A DNA stretch of 64,000 bases from Orientallactaga sibirica (GCA_036365145.1 JAEOAD010000001.1:104070001-104134000), one strand, 5' to 3'; numbered from the stretch's first letter, positions 22,893 through 34,235 are shown. Numbers and translations are program-made. Notes: generated by a model not told the origin, from the letters alone.

Positions 22893-24478
22893 GAGTGTAT
22901 TAGCCCTGCTCAGTATTTTGAATTGTGGGCACCTATTCTCTTTCCAAAGTGCTATAAAATTAGAGTTTATGTTTTAAATTATGAATAACTTAATTTTAAG
23001 AACATAGAAAAACTAAGTCTAAATAGTATACCCAGGCCTTCCTCCAATGAGCTAGGTAAATATATGAGCTCCATTGTTCCTGGATATCTTCCCACAAGCA
23101 CAAAGCAAAGGACACAGAGGTCTTACCTATCACTGTGTGACAGAGGGCCCCTCCATATGGTTTAGCCCTGATGAACCCCAGTCTTGGTTTGTAAGGGCCT
23201 TGCTTAGCCTGTACTTCTCGTGGACACTGTTCTTCCCTAACGTCAGAGGGCTTTGTTTCTTACAGCTTGAAGAAACCATAGTTCCTCTCTCATTGTTTCA
23301 GACACTAAATGGGAAATTCCGTCCCTTGTCTTCGTGAACTGGCCCTATTATAGATTATGAGTTCCAACTCTGTCTCTGACACTTAGAATGAGGTTTCCTT
23401 GGAGCAAAGCGGCATCCTGTCACTCTAGGATTAGTGTCTGTTACAATATGGATCTGAAATGCTCCCCAAAGGCCCAGTGGTTATGGATGGATGATCAACC
23501 TGTTGGGAGGGGTGGTGCAAGCTTTGGTAGTGTAACAGGAGTTTGGGGTTCTCTTGCCAATACACCTATACACATCAATGCAGCAGTAAATTTAGGGGAC
23601 CCCAGATTCTTATGAATTTAAAGAATTTAAAATCCATACACCAGAGACTTAGGTAAACTCTACAAGAGAAAGAGAAGGAAAGAGAAGAAAGTGCAGAGAG
23701 CTCCAGCCATGAGGATGGCCAGAGGAGATGGAGTGCACATGTGAGAATAGGAGGGGTTAAGACAACAGGAGCTTGCCAGAACAGGGACCTGAAAGATCAG
23801 AAGAGGTGAACAACAACTGAGAAGAGGCCTTGCCCATGCGGTAAGCATCTTTTTATAATCGTATTGTGGTGCGCTTGGCCCTTAGGCTCAGGTGAGTCAC
23901 AGCTTGCTCATGGGCCCCGCCCCCCTCCCTCAGGTTCAGGGATCTGGCTCAGGAAGAGGTCAGCAGAACTGAGTGGGGGATGGGCAGAGAGAGCTGATTG
24001 GATAGGCTGGAGCAGATGCTGACCTCTCTTCTGCTAAAGCACGCAGGCGTAGTGTTCCTCCCTTTGGGCCCTCTAATTGGCTATGTGACAAATTCCCCTT
24101 TAGTAAGTGACGTCTTGGTGGAAGAAGAGTATTACTGGGGACAGACCTTTGCAGGGGAAGTTGGAACCCAGCCCTTCCCCACCCCTTTGCTTCCTGGCTG
24201 CCATACTGTAAGCCCTTCCTCCACCACACACCCCTGCACCCATCATATTCTTTGCCTTCCTTTGGTCCAAACAATGGAGCCAGCTGACCTTGGATTGAAA
24301 CATTTAAAACCGTTGGCGAAAATCAATCGTAACTCCATGAAGTTGTTCATCTCAGGTATTTGATCACACAGAATTCCAACACAATGCCCCAGATTCCTCT
24401 CCCATAAGAAAAGGAACAAAACCAGATCCTACCCCGTAGAATGGCACAAGGATTAACGAGCACAGGCAAGCGCACATG

Positions 24479-24479
<1 letters not shown>
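22893..24479. other. Unique-looking stretch, no gene recognised
   Basis: Several overlapping frames of 60-121 codons lie at 23,074-24,363 on both strands. None shows a recognisable domain. A purine-rich patch lies near 23,655-23,700. Confidence 0.3.

Positions 24480-24514
<35 letters not shown>
24480..24514. repeat. (CA)n microsatellite
   Basis: About 17 CA units. Confidence 0.98.
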
Positions 24515-24516
<2 letters not shown>

Positions 24517-24836
24517 TCTCCACTTACTCAGAACTGCCATCTTCGCCGTCATGTTCAGCCTGACTTCTAGGGCCCTTCCTTCCTTCCCCACTACCAGAAT
24601 ACCTTAAAAACCCAGAATCCCAAAGTCAGAAAGAGCTGATTCGTGCAGGCCAAGTTTATCCTTTGGGCAGCACAAATATTCTCTAATCCAGGAATCTCCA
24701 ACCCAGTCACCATTTCAGAAGATAGAAAGGAAGGACATTGTAAAGCATTATCTGCAAAGATGACCCTGTAAACTGTGGTGGTGATTTCATGACTGTGTGT
24801 CCATCTCATAGACCGGTTTAGAAATCTGTGATTTTT

Positions 24837-25000
24837 GCCAGGTGTGGTGGAACACACCTTTAATCATAGCACTTGGCAGGCAGAAGTAGGAGGATCACTG
24901 TGAGTTCAAGGCCAGCCTGAGACTACAAAGTGAATTCCAGTTTAGCCTGGGCTACAGTGAGACACTACCTTGAAAAACAAAACAAAACAAAACAAAAGAT
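24837..25000 (+). mobile_element. B1 SINE
   Basis: Body from ccaggtgtggtggaacacac to tacagtgagacactaccttg, with an AAAACAAAAC tail. Confidence 0.9.
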
Positions 25001-25344
25001 ATTTTCCTCCTACATGAACTATATTCAAAATGTTTTTTGAAGAGAAAAACCTCATATGTGGGTTTTTAATAAAACTCCTCATTCTATATAGTCTTAACCC
25101 ATCCAACCATCTGTAATATGTTAAAAATAAATAAATAACCAAAGCTTCTAATCACATATTTCTCACTGACTTGGTTGGTATGTGGTCAGGCAAACAAGAT
25201 AGAATACAGCCTCATGCCCACCACCCACCCAATTATTGTCACAGCTTGGGCTTATGAAAAAAAAAATCCTCTCATTGTTTACAGCACTCATTTAGAGCTA
25301 GACACACCTTTACAAAAAGGTGTCCTCAGTGTCCCTATATCAGG

Positions 25345-25520
25345 AACCTATATACTGCCCCTGGACAGATAGAGCATTCATGTCCAGAATAAGGAGGCGA
25401 CTTATCCAGCATCAAACAGATGGGAAGCCCCATATCCAAGCCTTGAACTCCTGTGTGTGTTGTGACTAACTGCCACGTTCTATCACTTATTAGACCACTA
25501 GACACAGTGATGATGTTTCC
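25345..25520 (-). mobile_element. Possible MIR SINE
   Basis: The antisense order (aataaggaggcgacttatcc, then aagccttgaactcctgtg) is compatible with MIR, but divergence is high. Confidence 0.4.
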
Positions 25521-26364
25521 AGGCCCTATCATTGGCCACACCAGTATAATTCCCTATGATAAGGTAGGGTTCTGTTGATCTGAGTCTACAGCCTGTGTTG
25601 TCCTCCTGCAGTGAATGCCATATTGCTATCACACTGGCCGGGCAGGAACAGATGGACAGAGAAGGCAGAGTGTTCTTCCTCCTGCCCCTGTTGTCCTGAT
25701 CCACATGAATTGTGGTGTAGCAAAGGGAAAATGAAAGGTAGCAATTTGCCTCTCTAGCATCCCATGGCCATCTGGTCTGGAGGGAGTCATTTTTACGTAA
25801 CCAGTGTCACAGAACTGGTGGCAGCTCCAAAAAGAGTTTTTCCTGCTTTACCTTGAGGAGCAGGACAGTTTCAGAAGCAAATGTCACCACTCACTTCATG
25901 GCCCACAGATAAGGAGTTGTTTATTGAAATGAAACAATGACATGATGTACCCTGTGCACTGGGAAGACAGCAAGGGTTTCCTGGAACTTCAGGAAGTAAG
26001 AAGAAGAAAAAAAATGGGGCTAGATGAATTTTCCATCTGCAACTGAGTGGCCAACTGGGAAGACCCAAGTGCAGGAATGGCACATTTGGGGCAAGGGCAA
26101 TGATGGAACACAACAAATCTAAGAAGGTTGCAGCCTTAATTATAAGCCTAGGCTGCTGATTAAGGACCATGGTCTGCATGGCTTAACAGAAATGCATTTC
26201 CCATGATTCTGGAGACTGAAATTCCAGATCAGTGAAGAGAGGATTTCTCCTCAGACCTCTCCTCAGCGTGAAGATGATCGCCCATTCATTACATACACAC
26301 AGATCTTGTTCTTACCTCTAAGGCTCGTTTAGGTCCAGATTCATTCTAGGCCCTAAGAATCTCA
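25521..26364. other. No gene recognised; possible LTR relic at the right end
   Basis: Frames of 68-102 codons on the minus strand have no family motif. The part at 26,190-26,340 (gattctggagactgaaattcc, then gcgtgaagatgatcgccc) resembles old ERVL-type LTR sequence, at low confidence. Confidence 0.3.
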
Positions 26365-27310
26365 TAGCCATCCTTTAAAAAATTTGTTATTGTTTCATTT
26401 TCGACATTTTATACATGTATATAACATATTTTGATCTTATTCTCCTCAATTACACTTTCACCCCTTGTCCCCATTAACACCCTCCACTAATTCCCATCTT
26501 AATTCATGTTTTTATATGTAGTTAAGAACAACTCGTGTGAAACCTGCTACATTTTATTTGTTAAAAAATGAACAGCTTCAGTTATAAATGTAACTTTACA
26601 AAAAAAAAAAAAACACCAAAAAGTACAGTGGAATTCATATTTTTTATATTAATTCATATTTTCACCCACTGAGTTAAATTAGAGTTTCTTGCATGATCAT
26701 GGGTAGATTATTTATTGTGAAATGAGAAATTCACCAGTGGCTACACCAGTGATGAACCTGATTCCCCTTTCCCAGCAACCATTCGCTGCCATTAGTTCCG
26801 CTAGCAGGTTTGGGGTCTCATGTACCCTTCCCCTAAAGTATTGACAGTCTTGTTCTCAGCAGGAAACCACCAGTGCTGTGAGTTCATGAGTGTAATGGCC
26901 AAGTCATGTCCAGATGTCAGTGCTTGACAGCCCTCCCCCTGCCCCCATCTTCCTGTTCTTACTCTTTCAAGCCTACACCTCCTGCGTGGCTTTCTGAGCT
27001 TTGGGGGAGTTTCAATGTCATGTTTGAAATACTCTACTTATTCTTAGCGAATTTTCTAGCTATACATTTCTGCTTCAACCACTGGCCACTGTACAGTGAG
27101 AAGCTTCTATGATCAAGGTTTCAAATAGTACTAAGCTATGGGAGTAAATACAGACATTTCAAAGGTAGTTTGACCGTTTAGCATAACCACCATATCATCT
27201 TCCACTCCTAGTGTCCATGTCCCTAACCATTTGCTTTTGGCCAGGTTTACAATACCAGGCATGAATTTCCTCCTGTGAAGCAGGGCTCAAGTCCAATTAA
27301 AAAGTGGTTG
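26365..27310 (-). mobile_element. Lx-like L1 3' region, 5' part of a split copy
   Basis: The tacatgtatataacatatttt start, the cacccactgagttaaattag, ttgtgaaatgagaaattcac and gcaaccattcgctgccatta segments, and the aataccaggcatgaatttcc end follow the antisense order of rodent Lx/L1 3' UTRs. An A-run lies at about 26,600-26,613. A B2-like SINE interrupts it at 27,311. The 68-codon frame at 26,906 belongs to it. Confidence 0.7.
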
Positions 27311-27549
27311 GGTGCTGGAGAGATGGCTTAGCAGTTAAGGTGCCTGCCTGCTAAGCCTAAGAACCCAGTTCCAATCTCCAGGTCCCACGTTTAGCCAGAT
27401 GCAAAGTGACTCAAGGGCGCAATGCCACACTTGCCCACAAGGGGCAACACACATCTGGATTGGCTCACCCATCTCTATCTGTCAGCTGTCTGTCTGTCTC
27501 TCTCTGTGTCTCTCTCCAAAAATAAATCGTTTTTAAAAAAATTTTTTTT
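27311..27549 (+). mobile_element. B2-like SINE, long form, single B box
   Basis: Head gtgctggagagatggcttag, single gttccaatctccag B-box region, then the gcaaagtgactcaagggcgc body and an A-rich tail. The target site aaagtggttgg is duplicated at about 27,300 and 27,551. Confidence 0.92.
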
Positions 27550-27715
27550 TAAAGTGGTTGGTTACTCTCATCATAGTCATACCTCAATTTCACCACTGGG
27601 TGCCTCCTGCCTGGCAGGTCATTTGTGGAATAAGCAGTGTCCATAGCTGGGGATGACTGTTGAGGGCTTCTCTATCCTGGCAGCTTATTTGTATAGACCT
27701 TCATGATACAAAGAA
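27550..27715 (-). mobile_element. Lx-like L1 3' region, continuation
   Basis: It resumes after the SINE with gtggttggttactctcatca and gcctcctgcctggcaggtca. Together with 26,365-27,310 it forms one older element. Confidence 0.65.
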
Positions 27716-27773
27716 AGCTATCCAGAAAAAAAAAAAATAGGGAGCTTCCAGATCAATTCCAGTTTGATTTCTC

Positions 27774-27948
27774 TATTTTTTTTTTTTTTTTTTTTTTTTT
27801 TTTGGTTTTTCAAGGTAGGGTCTCACTCTAGCTCAGGCTGACCTGAAATTCACTATGTAGTCTCAGGGTGGCCTCCAACTCACGGCGATCCTCCTACCTC
27901 TGCCTCCCGAGTGCTGAGATTAAAGGCGTGCGCCACCACACCCGGCTA
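27774..27948 (-). mobile_element. B1 SINE
   Basis: Poly-T (about 27,778-27,803), then ggtagggtctcactctagct and the full antisense body to cgccaccacacccggc. It is little diverged, so probably young. Confidence 0.95.
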
Positions 27949-28367
27949 TTAGGACATATTTCTTAAGTAAAAGACTGAATACAATTTCTCATGTAGGTCT
28001 ATGGCTCTTTAAGTAAGTAAATTTGATAGTAAGCAGGAGAAGGTTTGTCTCCCACATGAAAATAAGACACAAAGTCCTAGAATTTACTCTGCACCAGCAT
28101 GTGGGCTTTCCTGTAAGGGTCAGCAATTATACAAACATTTATAGAACTCTCCAGGAGTCTGACCTAAAGTCTCTAACTCATCCATCACCTTGATATAACA
28201 CAGATTCAACTGTGAAAACCCAATATATAATAGACACAAAAGCAGAACTTCTCTGTTTGAAGTAAATTAAGCCCTAAAAACCGTGTTCACTGACATGCAT
28301 AAGAGAGGTTTTTGAGTTCCAGCTCAGTCAATGAAAAGGTCCCTGAGGAACACAGCCTACAAATCCT

Positions 28368-28545
28368 TCCTGTACTGGGGGTCAACAAACTTCCATAATG
28401 GGGCGGGTGATAGGCATTTGTAGACTTTACAGACTGCATGGATTCCATCACTAAGTGCTAACTCAACTTTGCTCTTGTAGCACAAAAGCAACCATGGAGA
28501 ATACATAAAGGAATGGATGTGACTGTGTTTCAATAAACATAATAA
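28368..28545. mobile_element. hAT/Charlie-type nonautonomous DNA transposon, left part
   Basis: The order gtcaacaaacttccataatg, gtagactttacagactgcat, aactcaactttgctcttgta and atgtgactgtgtttcaataa is that of an old mammalian DNA-transposon MER element. It is cut at about 28,545 and resumes at 29,228. Confidence 0.6.
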
Positions 28546-28561
28546 AGATTTATTTTTTTTA

Positions 28562-28882
28562 AATGAGGCTGGGTAGATATCTCAGTTGGTAAAGCGCTTG
28601 CCCACATGCATAAAGATCTGAGTTTCATCTTCAATACCCATGTTACAAATGACAAGTGTGGTGTGGTGGCATGTGTCTGGAATCCCAGCACTGGGTCGAC
28701 AGAGATAGGAGGATCCCTGGGGCTCACAGTTCAGCCATTCTAGCTTCCTTGATGAGCTGCAGGCCAATGAGAGACTCTGTCTCAAAAAAAGGAGGACTGC
28801 TTTTTAAGACACAACATCTGTGGATGCCCTCTGTCTTCCACATGCATACATATGTGGGTGTGCACACACACAAAGAGTCGAG
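28562..28882 (+). mobile_element. B4 SINE
   Basis: ID-type head (aggctgggtagatatctcag, ggtaaagcgcttgcccacat) fused to B1-type sequence (tggaatcccagcactgggtc) and a gagagactctgtctcaaaaa block, ending in a CACA-rich tail. Confidence 0.85.
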
Positions 28883-29215
28883 ACCAAAATGGCTGGTGGT
28901 CTCTCCACCTTCCTCAACAATATCTCGGGCAAGGAACCAGTACTGGTAACCATGGTGAGCCTTGCTATGCTTCTGCCCACATTCAGCCCCTATACCAAGT
29001 ATGCCATCATGATCAGTGACGCCACACCCTAACACTACACAGTGCCCCTCTGAGATAATGAGAACATACCTGACCTGCCCAGTCACCCCCAGGATCCTCA
29101 GGGCCCCAGCGTGGACTAGCTGAAGAGTTTATGAACACTTCTACTGATGGAGGAGGCCCTCTACCCTGTGTCACACCAAAAGTGTGAAAACAATGCCCCT
29201 CAAAAAAACCCACAA
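28883..29215 (+). pseudogene. NDUFA3: NDUFA3 processed pseudogene
   Basis: NDUFA3 is a small accessory subunit of mitochondrial complex I with one membrane helix. From the ATG at 28,889 the frame reads MAGGLSTFLNNISGKEPVLV, then the hydrophobic stretch and TFSPYTKYAIMISDATP. After a stop it continues with ENIPDLPSHPQDPQGPS, which I recognise as NDUFA3. The natural stop is at 29,132-29,134, giving 81 codons plus stop, close to the about 84-residue family length. In-frame stops at 29,030 (TAA), 29,051 (TGA) and 29,117 (TAG) replace residues that are Tyr, Arg and Trp in the family, so it is dead. There are no introns; 3' UTR-like sequence and an A-rich patch follow near 29,197. It abuts a B4 tail and both sit inside an older DNA transposon. 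Confidence 0.93.
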
Positions 29216-29227
29216 CCAAACAAGTAA

Positions 29228-29300
29228 TAGGTTGAATATGGCCCACAGGGTTTTTTGTTTGTTTGTTTGTTTTGTTTTGACCACTGCTTTAGCTGAAAGT
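29228..29300. mobile_element. hAT/Charlie-type DNA transposon, right part
   Basis: It carries ggttgaatatggcccacagg and a gaccactgctt end, the terminal section of the element begun at 28,368. A TTTG simple repeat (29,250-29,279) grew in between. Confidence 0.6.
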
Positions 29301-29612
29301 AGAAATGGGCCATTCTAGAATTCTAGAAGTCAGTATATGTTCCTTTTAAAGATCTGAACATTTGAATGCTTATCATTTCCATAAAGACTTCATTGCTCTT
29401 AATTATTCTGCTATTGTTGTTGGTTAAACAAACAGGCATTGACACTGTCGGCATCTGGGAAAGGTCTTACATGCAGAAAATGTTCTCTAGCGAGAAGGCA
29501 GGGGCCAGCCATGACCATCAGAAAGTACTCACCCAGACTAGCTGTGTGAACATGCCAATCTCCTTTACTTCTCTGGCTTCCTTCACCACCTATTAAATGG
29601 GAGTCAAAGTAT

Positions 29613-30093
29613 CTTTTTTTTTAATTATTAATTTTTTATTGACACCTTCTATATTTACATACAAAAAACATATGGTATTTCCCTCCCCTCCCCCATTCCA
29701 CTTTAGAACACCAATCTCCATCATATCCCCTCCCTGTCTCCATTAATCTCTCTTTTAATTTGATGTCATCATCTTTTTCTTCTATTTTGAGGGTCTTGCA
29801 AAGGTATTGCTAGGCACTGCAAGGTCATGGATATTGAGGCCAATTTCTGTCTGGGCAGTTGTATTGTAAGAAGTCATACCCTTCCTTTGGCTCTTCCATT
29901 CTATCCGCCCCTCTTCTGCAATGGTCTCTGAGCCTTGGAGGGTGTTTCAGTGCTGGGCACTCCTCTATCCCTTCTTCTCAGCACTATGTTGCCTTTTGGT
30001 GATCCCAGCAGTCATCGCCATCTGAAAAGAGAAGCTTCTCTAACCAGAAGTGAGAGTAGTGTTAATATGTGAACATGAACATTAAGTGTAGTG
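29613..30093 (-). mobile_element. 5'-truncated L1 (3' UTR only)
   Basis: T-rich start, then ttccctcccctcccccattc, ggtcttgcaaaggtattgct and ccaatttctgtctgggcagt, the same order as the 3' end of the long L1 near 11,600-12,060. Confidence 0.9.
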
Positions 30094-30100
30094 CCTTCTT

Positions 30101-30294
30101 TTTTTTTAATTTGATTTTTTTAATTTATATTATTCTGATTTTACATTCATAGTATTGGTTCCATTGTCCTCCTCCCTGTCCTCCCACTTTCAAAGGGACC
30201 CTCATCAATGGGGAATGTGGGTCAGGTCATGCATTGTGAGAAATAAGTCAAAGCCATGTACAAAAAATGAGCTCAGTCTCCAAGATCAAGATGT
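30101..30294 (-). mobile_element. Short retroposed element of unassigned family
   Basis: T-rich left end, then tattattctgattttacatt and catagtattggttccattg. It is flanked by a 14-bp duplication tgtagtgccttctt (about 30,087 and 30,294), which shows insertion by target-primed retrotransposition in minus orientation next to an L1 tail. It shares its left end with 40,768-40,890. Confidence 0.7.
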
Positions 30295-30423
30295 AGTGCC
30301 TTCTTGATGAGATTGTCATGAGGACAAAAAAGCTTTAGAAAAAATGGTAGTTATCTATTCTTCATTAAATACAGCAGAAAAGGATAAATGTCTTCTGGAA
30401 AGTAAATTAAAAACAACAACAAC

Positions 30424-30450
30424 AAAAAAAAAAAAAAAAAAAAAAAAAAA
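30424..30450. repeat. Poly-A tract
   Basis: About 27 A residues after an AAC-repeat stretch. Probably the tail of a degraded retroelement. Confidence 0.9.
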
Positions 30451-30459
30451 CACCCAGGG

Positions 30460-30702
30460 GGGTTGGAAAGATGGCTTAACAGTTAAGGCACTTGCCTGTA
30501 AATCCTAACAACCCAAGTTCAATTCCCCAACACCCATATAAAGCCAGATGCACAAAGTGGCATGTGTATCTGGAATTCATTTGCAGTGGCTAGAGGCCCT
30601 GGTGCACTCTTTGTCTCCCCCCCCCCTTCCTCCCTCTTATTCTCTCTCTCTCTCAAATCAGTAAAATGTTTTTTTAAAACAATAAAAAAATAAAGATTGT
30701 AT
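30460..30702 (+). mobile_element. B2-like SINE, short form
   Basis: Head ggttggaaagatggcttaac, B box aagttcaattccccaacacc, a C9-type run, a CT tract and an A/T-rich tail. Confidence 0.9.
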
Positions 30703-30944
30703 TCTCCTAAAAATTACTCTAATAATTCCTTGCTAAATTTAAGAATTATATGAAAAAGCCTAAAATTATTCTGTATCAATGGAATAATCCATTAAATTTG
30801 GACAGATAGAGTAAGAAAAGACCAAAATTGAGAGAAGAGTTCAAGAGACCCCCACATTCAAGACACCCCACATTCTTGTTCTCCCTCTATCCTGTGCAGA
30901 CCGCTTCTCTTAGTCAATCCCTACCATCAGGATCAAGGTAGCTG

Positions 30945-31200
30945 ATCTAGACCAGTGGCTCCAAACTGTGAGAGAGCCATCATGAGAGAATATTTAATTC
31001 CATGCAAGCACTAGACATTATCCTATTTGAATAAAATGCTCTCCTGTGGGGTGGAAAACCAAAGTTAGCAGTGGTCCTGAAAGTGTGAGCAATGCTAGAT
31101 TCGATGATTAAGATTCTGCAGGTGCCTGCCAGTTCCAACAGCCCAGCCTGTATTTCAACAAGGCTGCTCAATTCTATAATTTTCATGCACGTCACATAAA
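30945..31200. mobile_element. Possible hAT/Charlie-type DNA transposon remnants
   Basis: The accagtggctccaaactgtg and cagtggtcctgaaagtgtga starts and the tgtatttcaacaaggctgct end resemble old Charlie-group MER elements. Highly diverged. Confidence 0.4.
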
Positions 31201-31555
31201 CATAATTGCCAATATGACACTGTTATTCTGGAGGCACTTATTAGTCACATAGAGTGCATGCTATGAAAGCAGGCCAGGGATATGGATTCTTCCCTGGGCT
31301 GAAAATCAATTGAAGCTGGCTTCACCGTAGGGAGGCATGGTAACGGTGCACACCATCAATCTCCCCTCCTTGAAGAAGTCACGATGCCCGGTGGCAAGCT
31401 AACAGGTTACTATGATGGAGGAGCAGCTGTGAGACAAGCTGGGGAGTGGCTGGAGTTCAGCAATTTCATTCAGCAAGTACAGCTGCCGCTCTGCAGCAAG
31501 AAGCAAATCACGGGAGGCAGGACTTGTTCTCACTTGCCAAGCATCCGTCTCCATT

Positions 31556-31583
31556 CCTTAACCACTAAGCCATCTCTCCAGCC
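31556..31583 (-). mobile_element. B2-like SINE head fragment
   Basis: Only the first ~28 bases of a B2-like SINE remain (antisense accactaagccatctctcca). It looks like an isolated 5' piece of a truncated copy. Confidence 0.6.
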
Positions 31584-31639
31584 ATGTCCATCTCCATTCT
31601 TATAGCAGAAGGGATGGAGGAAGCCTCGCCATACCCTGC

Positions 31640-31755
31640 TTTGTTGGTGGTCATGTGTGTGTGTGGTGTATGCACATATATGTGCAGATGTGTGTGCCTC
31701 ATGTGTACTCATGCTGAGTTCAGAGGAAAATGTCCAGTGTCCTCCTCTCCCACCT

Positions 31756-31800
<45 letters not shown>

Positions 31801-32172
31801 GTTTTGCGAGGTAGGGTCTCACTCTGGTCCAGGCTGACCTGGAATTAAATATGTAGTCTCAGGGTGGCCTCGAACTCTCGGCGATCCTCCTACCTCTGCC
31901 TCCCGAGTTCTGGGATTAAAGGCGAGCGCCACCACGCCCGGCGCCCACCTTATTTTCTTGAGACAGGATCTCTCAGTGAACTCTGAAGCGGGACTGGCTG
32001 ACCAGCAAGATCTAGCAATCGTCTTTCTCCACCCTCCTCAGGCCAGGCTGTGGTTATAGGCATGCATGGTCACACTCAGCTTTCTGCATGAGTGCTGGAG
32101 ATTGAACACAGGCCCTCAATCTTACTCAGCAAGCAAATGGTCTTACCCAGTGGACCATCTTGCCAGCCTGCA
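31640..32172 (-). mobile_element. B4 SINE split by a B1
   Basis: A TG-rich tail at 31,650-31,705, then cagtgtcctcctctcccacc, the B1 insertion, and continuation with cttgagacaggatctctcag to ccagtggaccatcttgccag. Confidence 0.8.
31757..31943 (-). mobile_element. B1 SINE inserted in B4
   Basis: About 42 T residues, then the complete antisense B1 to cgccaccacgcccggc. The B4 target cccaccttatttt is duplicated on both sides (about 31,748 and 31,943). Long T-run and low divergence suggest a young insertion. Confidence 0.95.
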
Positions 32173-32435
32173 CACCTGGCTTTCTGGAAAGATCACATGA
32201 CCCAGACAGAATCATCTAGCTTCTCATACACAGGAATTTATTTAGAATTAAGAACATGAGTCAGATCCAGTGGTAAAGATTCAATCCCCATCCTTCAAGA
32301 TGATATGATTCACAGATGCAGCCGTCTTTGCTACCACCACCACACAATAAAATCAAATTTACTAAACTGAACTCAGCTTTGCTTGATGCCTGAATGTGTC
32401 AATTACAATATCCAAAACATTTTCATATTTTTTAC

Positions 32436-32652
32436 ATTTATTTTATGTTGTTTATTTGAAAGAGAGTGAAAGAGACAGATATGGGGGGAGAAAGAGAGAG
32501 AATGGGTGGCCGGGGTCTCCAGCCACTGCAAAGGAACTCCAGACACATGTGCCACCTTCTGCATCTGGCTTACATGGGTCCTGGAGAATCAAACCTGGGT
32601 CTTTTGGCTTTGTAGGCAAATGCTTTAACTGTGAAGCCATTTCTCCAGCCTG
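32436..32652 (-). mobile_element. B2-like SINE, short form
   Basis: GA-rich tract, then the antisense body to gtgaagccatttctccagcc. It is flanked by near-identical aacatttYcatatttttta duplications at about 32,414 and 32,653. Confidence 0.92.
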
Positions 32653-33024
32653 AACATTTCCATATTTTTTAAGCCAGTATGAACAAGATGTATGGGACAT
32701 ACAATTGAAGGAGACATGATTGATCCATCAATATTTAAAAAAGAGAAAATTGTCCTATATGGAGGTTCCATTGATGCATACATGTCTATCTCTTTGTGTA
32801 ACAGTTCCAATAACTCACATATACTTGAGTCATAAATCCAAGTCATCTTTAACTCCTGTCCCCTGTGTCTGAGTCTTCAAATACATTTCTTCAAAGGCAA
32901 AGTGACCACCTTTCTCTCTTAAATATCTCATGAACTTTGTTTTTCTCAAGCTTCTCCCAATGTTTCTTTAGGTTGCTCCTCCATCCTCAGCAAGACTAGC
33001 CCAACAGCCTCCCTAAAGCCTCTC

Positions 33025-33285
33025 CTGTAGGGCTGGGGAGACAGCTCAGTGGGTAACGTGTTTACCACAGAAGAATGAAGCCATGGGCTGGAGAGATGGC
33101 TTAGTGGTTAAGGCGCCTGCCTCCTAAGCCTAAGAACACTGGTTCCAATTTCCAGCGGTTCCAATCTCCAGGTCCCACGTTTAGCCAGATGCAAAGTGAC
33201 ACAAAGGTGCCATGCCGCACCTGCCCACAAGGGGGTGCACGCATCTGGACTTTGTTCACAGCGGCTGAGAGGCTGCTGGAGCGCC

Positions 33286-33321
<36 letters not shown>

Positions 33322-33660
33322 CTCCCTCTCCATCTCTTTCTCTCTCAAAAAAAAAAAAAAAAAAAAAAAAAAACAGAGAATGAAGCCATGAGACAAGAAT
33401 AAGTTTGGATCCCCAGCACCTATATAAAAGCTGGGCACAGCAGATAATTTAGTCTAAATATTCCTAGAGACTTCAGGCTTGGCTAGCCAGATCAGTGAGC
33501 TGTAGGTTCAACAAGACACCCTGTCTCAAAATTAAGATGGAGAGTGACAGAGGAAGACACTTTACCTTGACCTCTGGTCTCCACATATAACCTCACAGCA
33601 CACATGCATGTGCCCACATGCACGCCCACTAGACACATATAGGCATGCATAAAGGGACCG
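33025..33660 (+). mobile_element. B4 SINE split by a B2-like SINE
   Basis: Left part gggctggggagacagctcag to 33,086. It resumes at about 33,376 with atccccagcacctatataaa, aagatggagagtgacagagg and a CACA/CATG-rich tail. Confidence 0.85.
33087..33375 (+). mobile_element. B2-like SINE, long form, duplicated B box
   Basis: Head gggctggagagatggcttag, tandem ggttccaat blocks, the gcaaagtgacacaaaggtgc body, a CT tract and about 26 A residues. It inserted into the B4 with duplication of gaatgaagccatg (about 33,074 and 33,378). Confidence 0.95.
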
Positions 33661-34030
33661 CCTGCATATGGCATGGTTGTGATTGCACCCAAGCCCCATC
33701 CAACACAGAGCACACTCTTCTGCTACAGCCATGTATCTGAAGTGTGACTCTTACTACATGCCCTCACTGCCATCCAATGGTCTAGCCCTGTGTGCAAGGC
33801 TGTTGGGTACACACTGCCTGCTTCTCTGTATCCTTGCGATTTTAATAGCACTCTTCTGCTCCTCATCTTTCCTTCTCCCCGCCCGCCATATGCATTTCCC
33901 TTCTCTGAGCTGAACTACTTAGAGTTTCCCAAATAGAACATACACTATAGCCCCTTGTGTTTTATAGAATGAATCCACCTCAGCCAGCAGCATCTGAGAA
34001 CTGTAGTTTGCTGTGTCTGCTTTCTCCAAC

Positions 34031-34068
<38 letters not shown>

Positions 34069-34235
34069 CTACAACTTATGCAATCCTATTCACCACATGA
34101 AAATTTGAAGAATTACATTTTGCCTTATTTTGACAAAAAGACAGTTCTAGGCCAAATCGCTTACAACTATTTCAACATTTCAAGGTAAATGATAACACAA
34201 ATGATTAAAGCCAATATACAAAAAATATATATAAG
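33661..34235. other. No gene recognised; contains (CA)n
   Basis: A CA microsatellite of about 17 units lies at 34,034-34,067. The flanks show no coding or repeat signal that I can name. Confidence 0.5.

Noticed and set aside
24655..24690. gggcagcacaaatattc as a possible U6 snRNA start
   Set aside because: Only a few bases resemble U6; the rest of the gene is absent.
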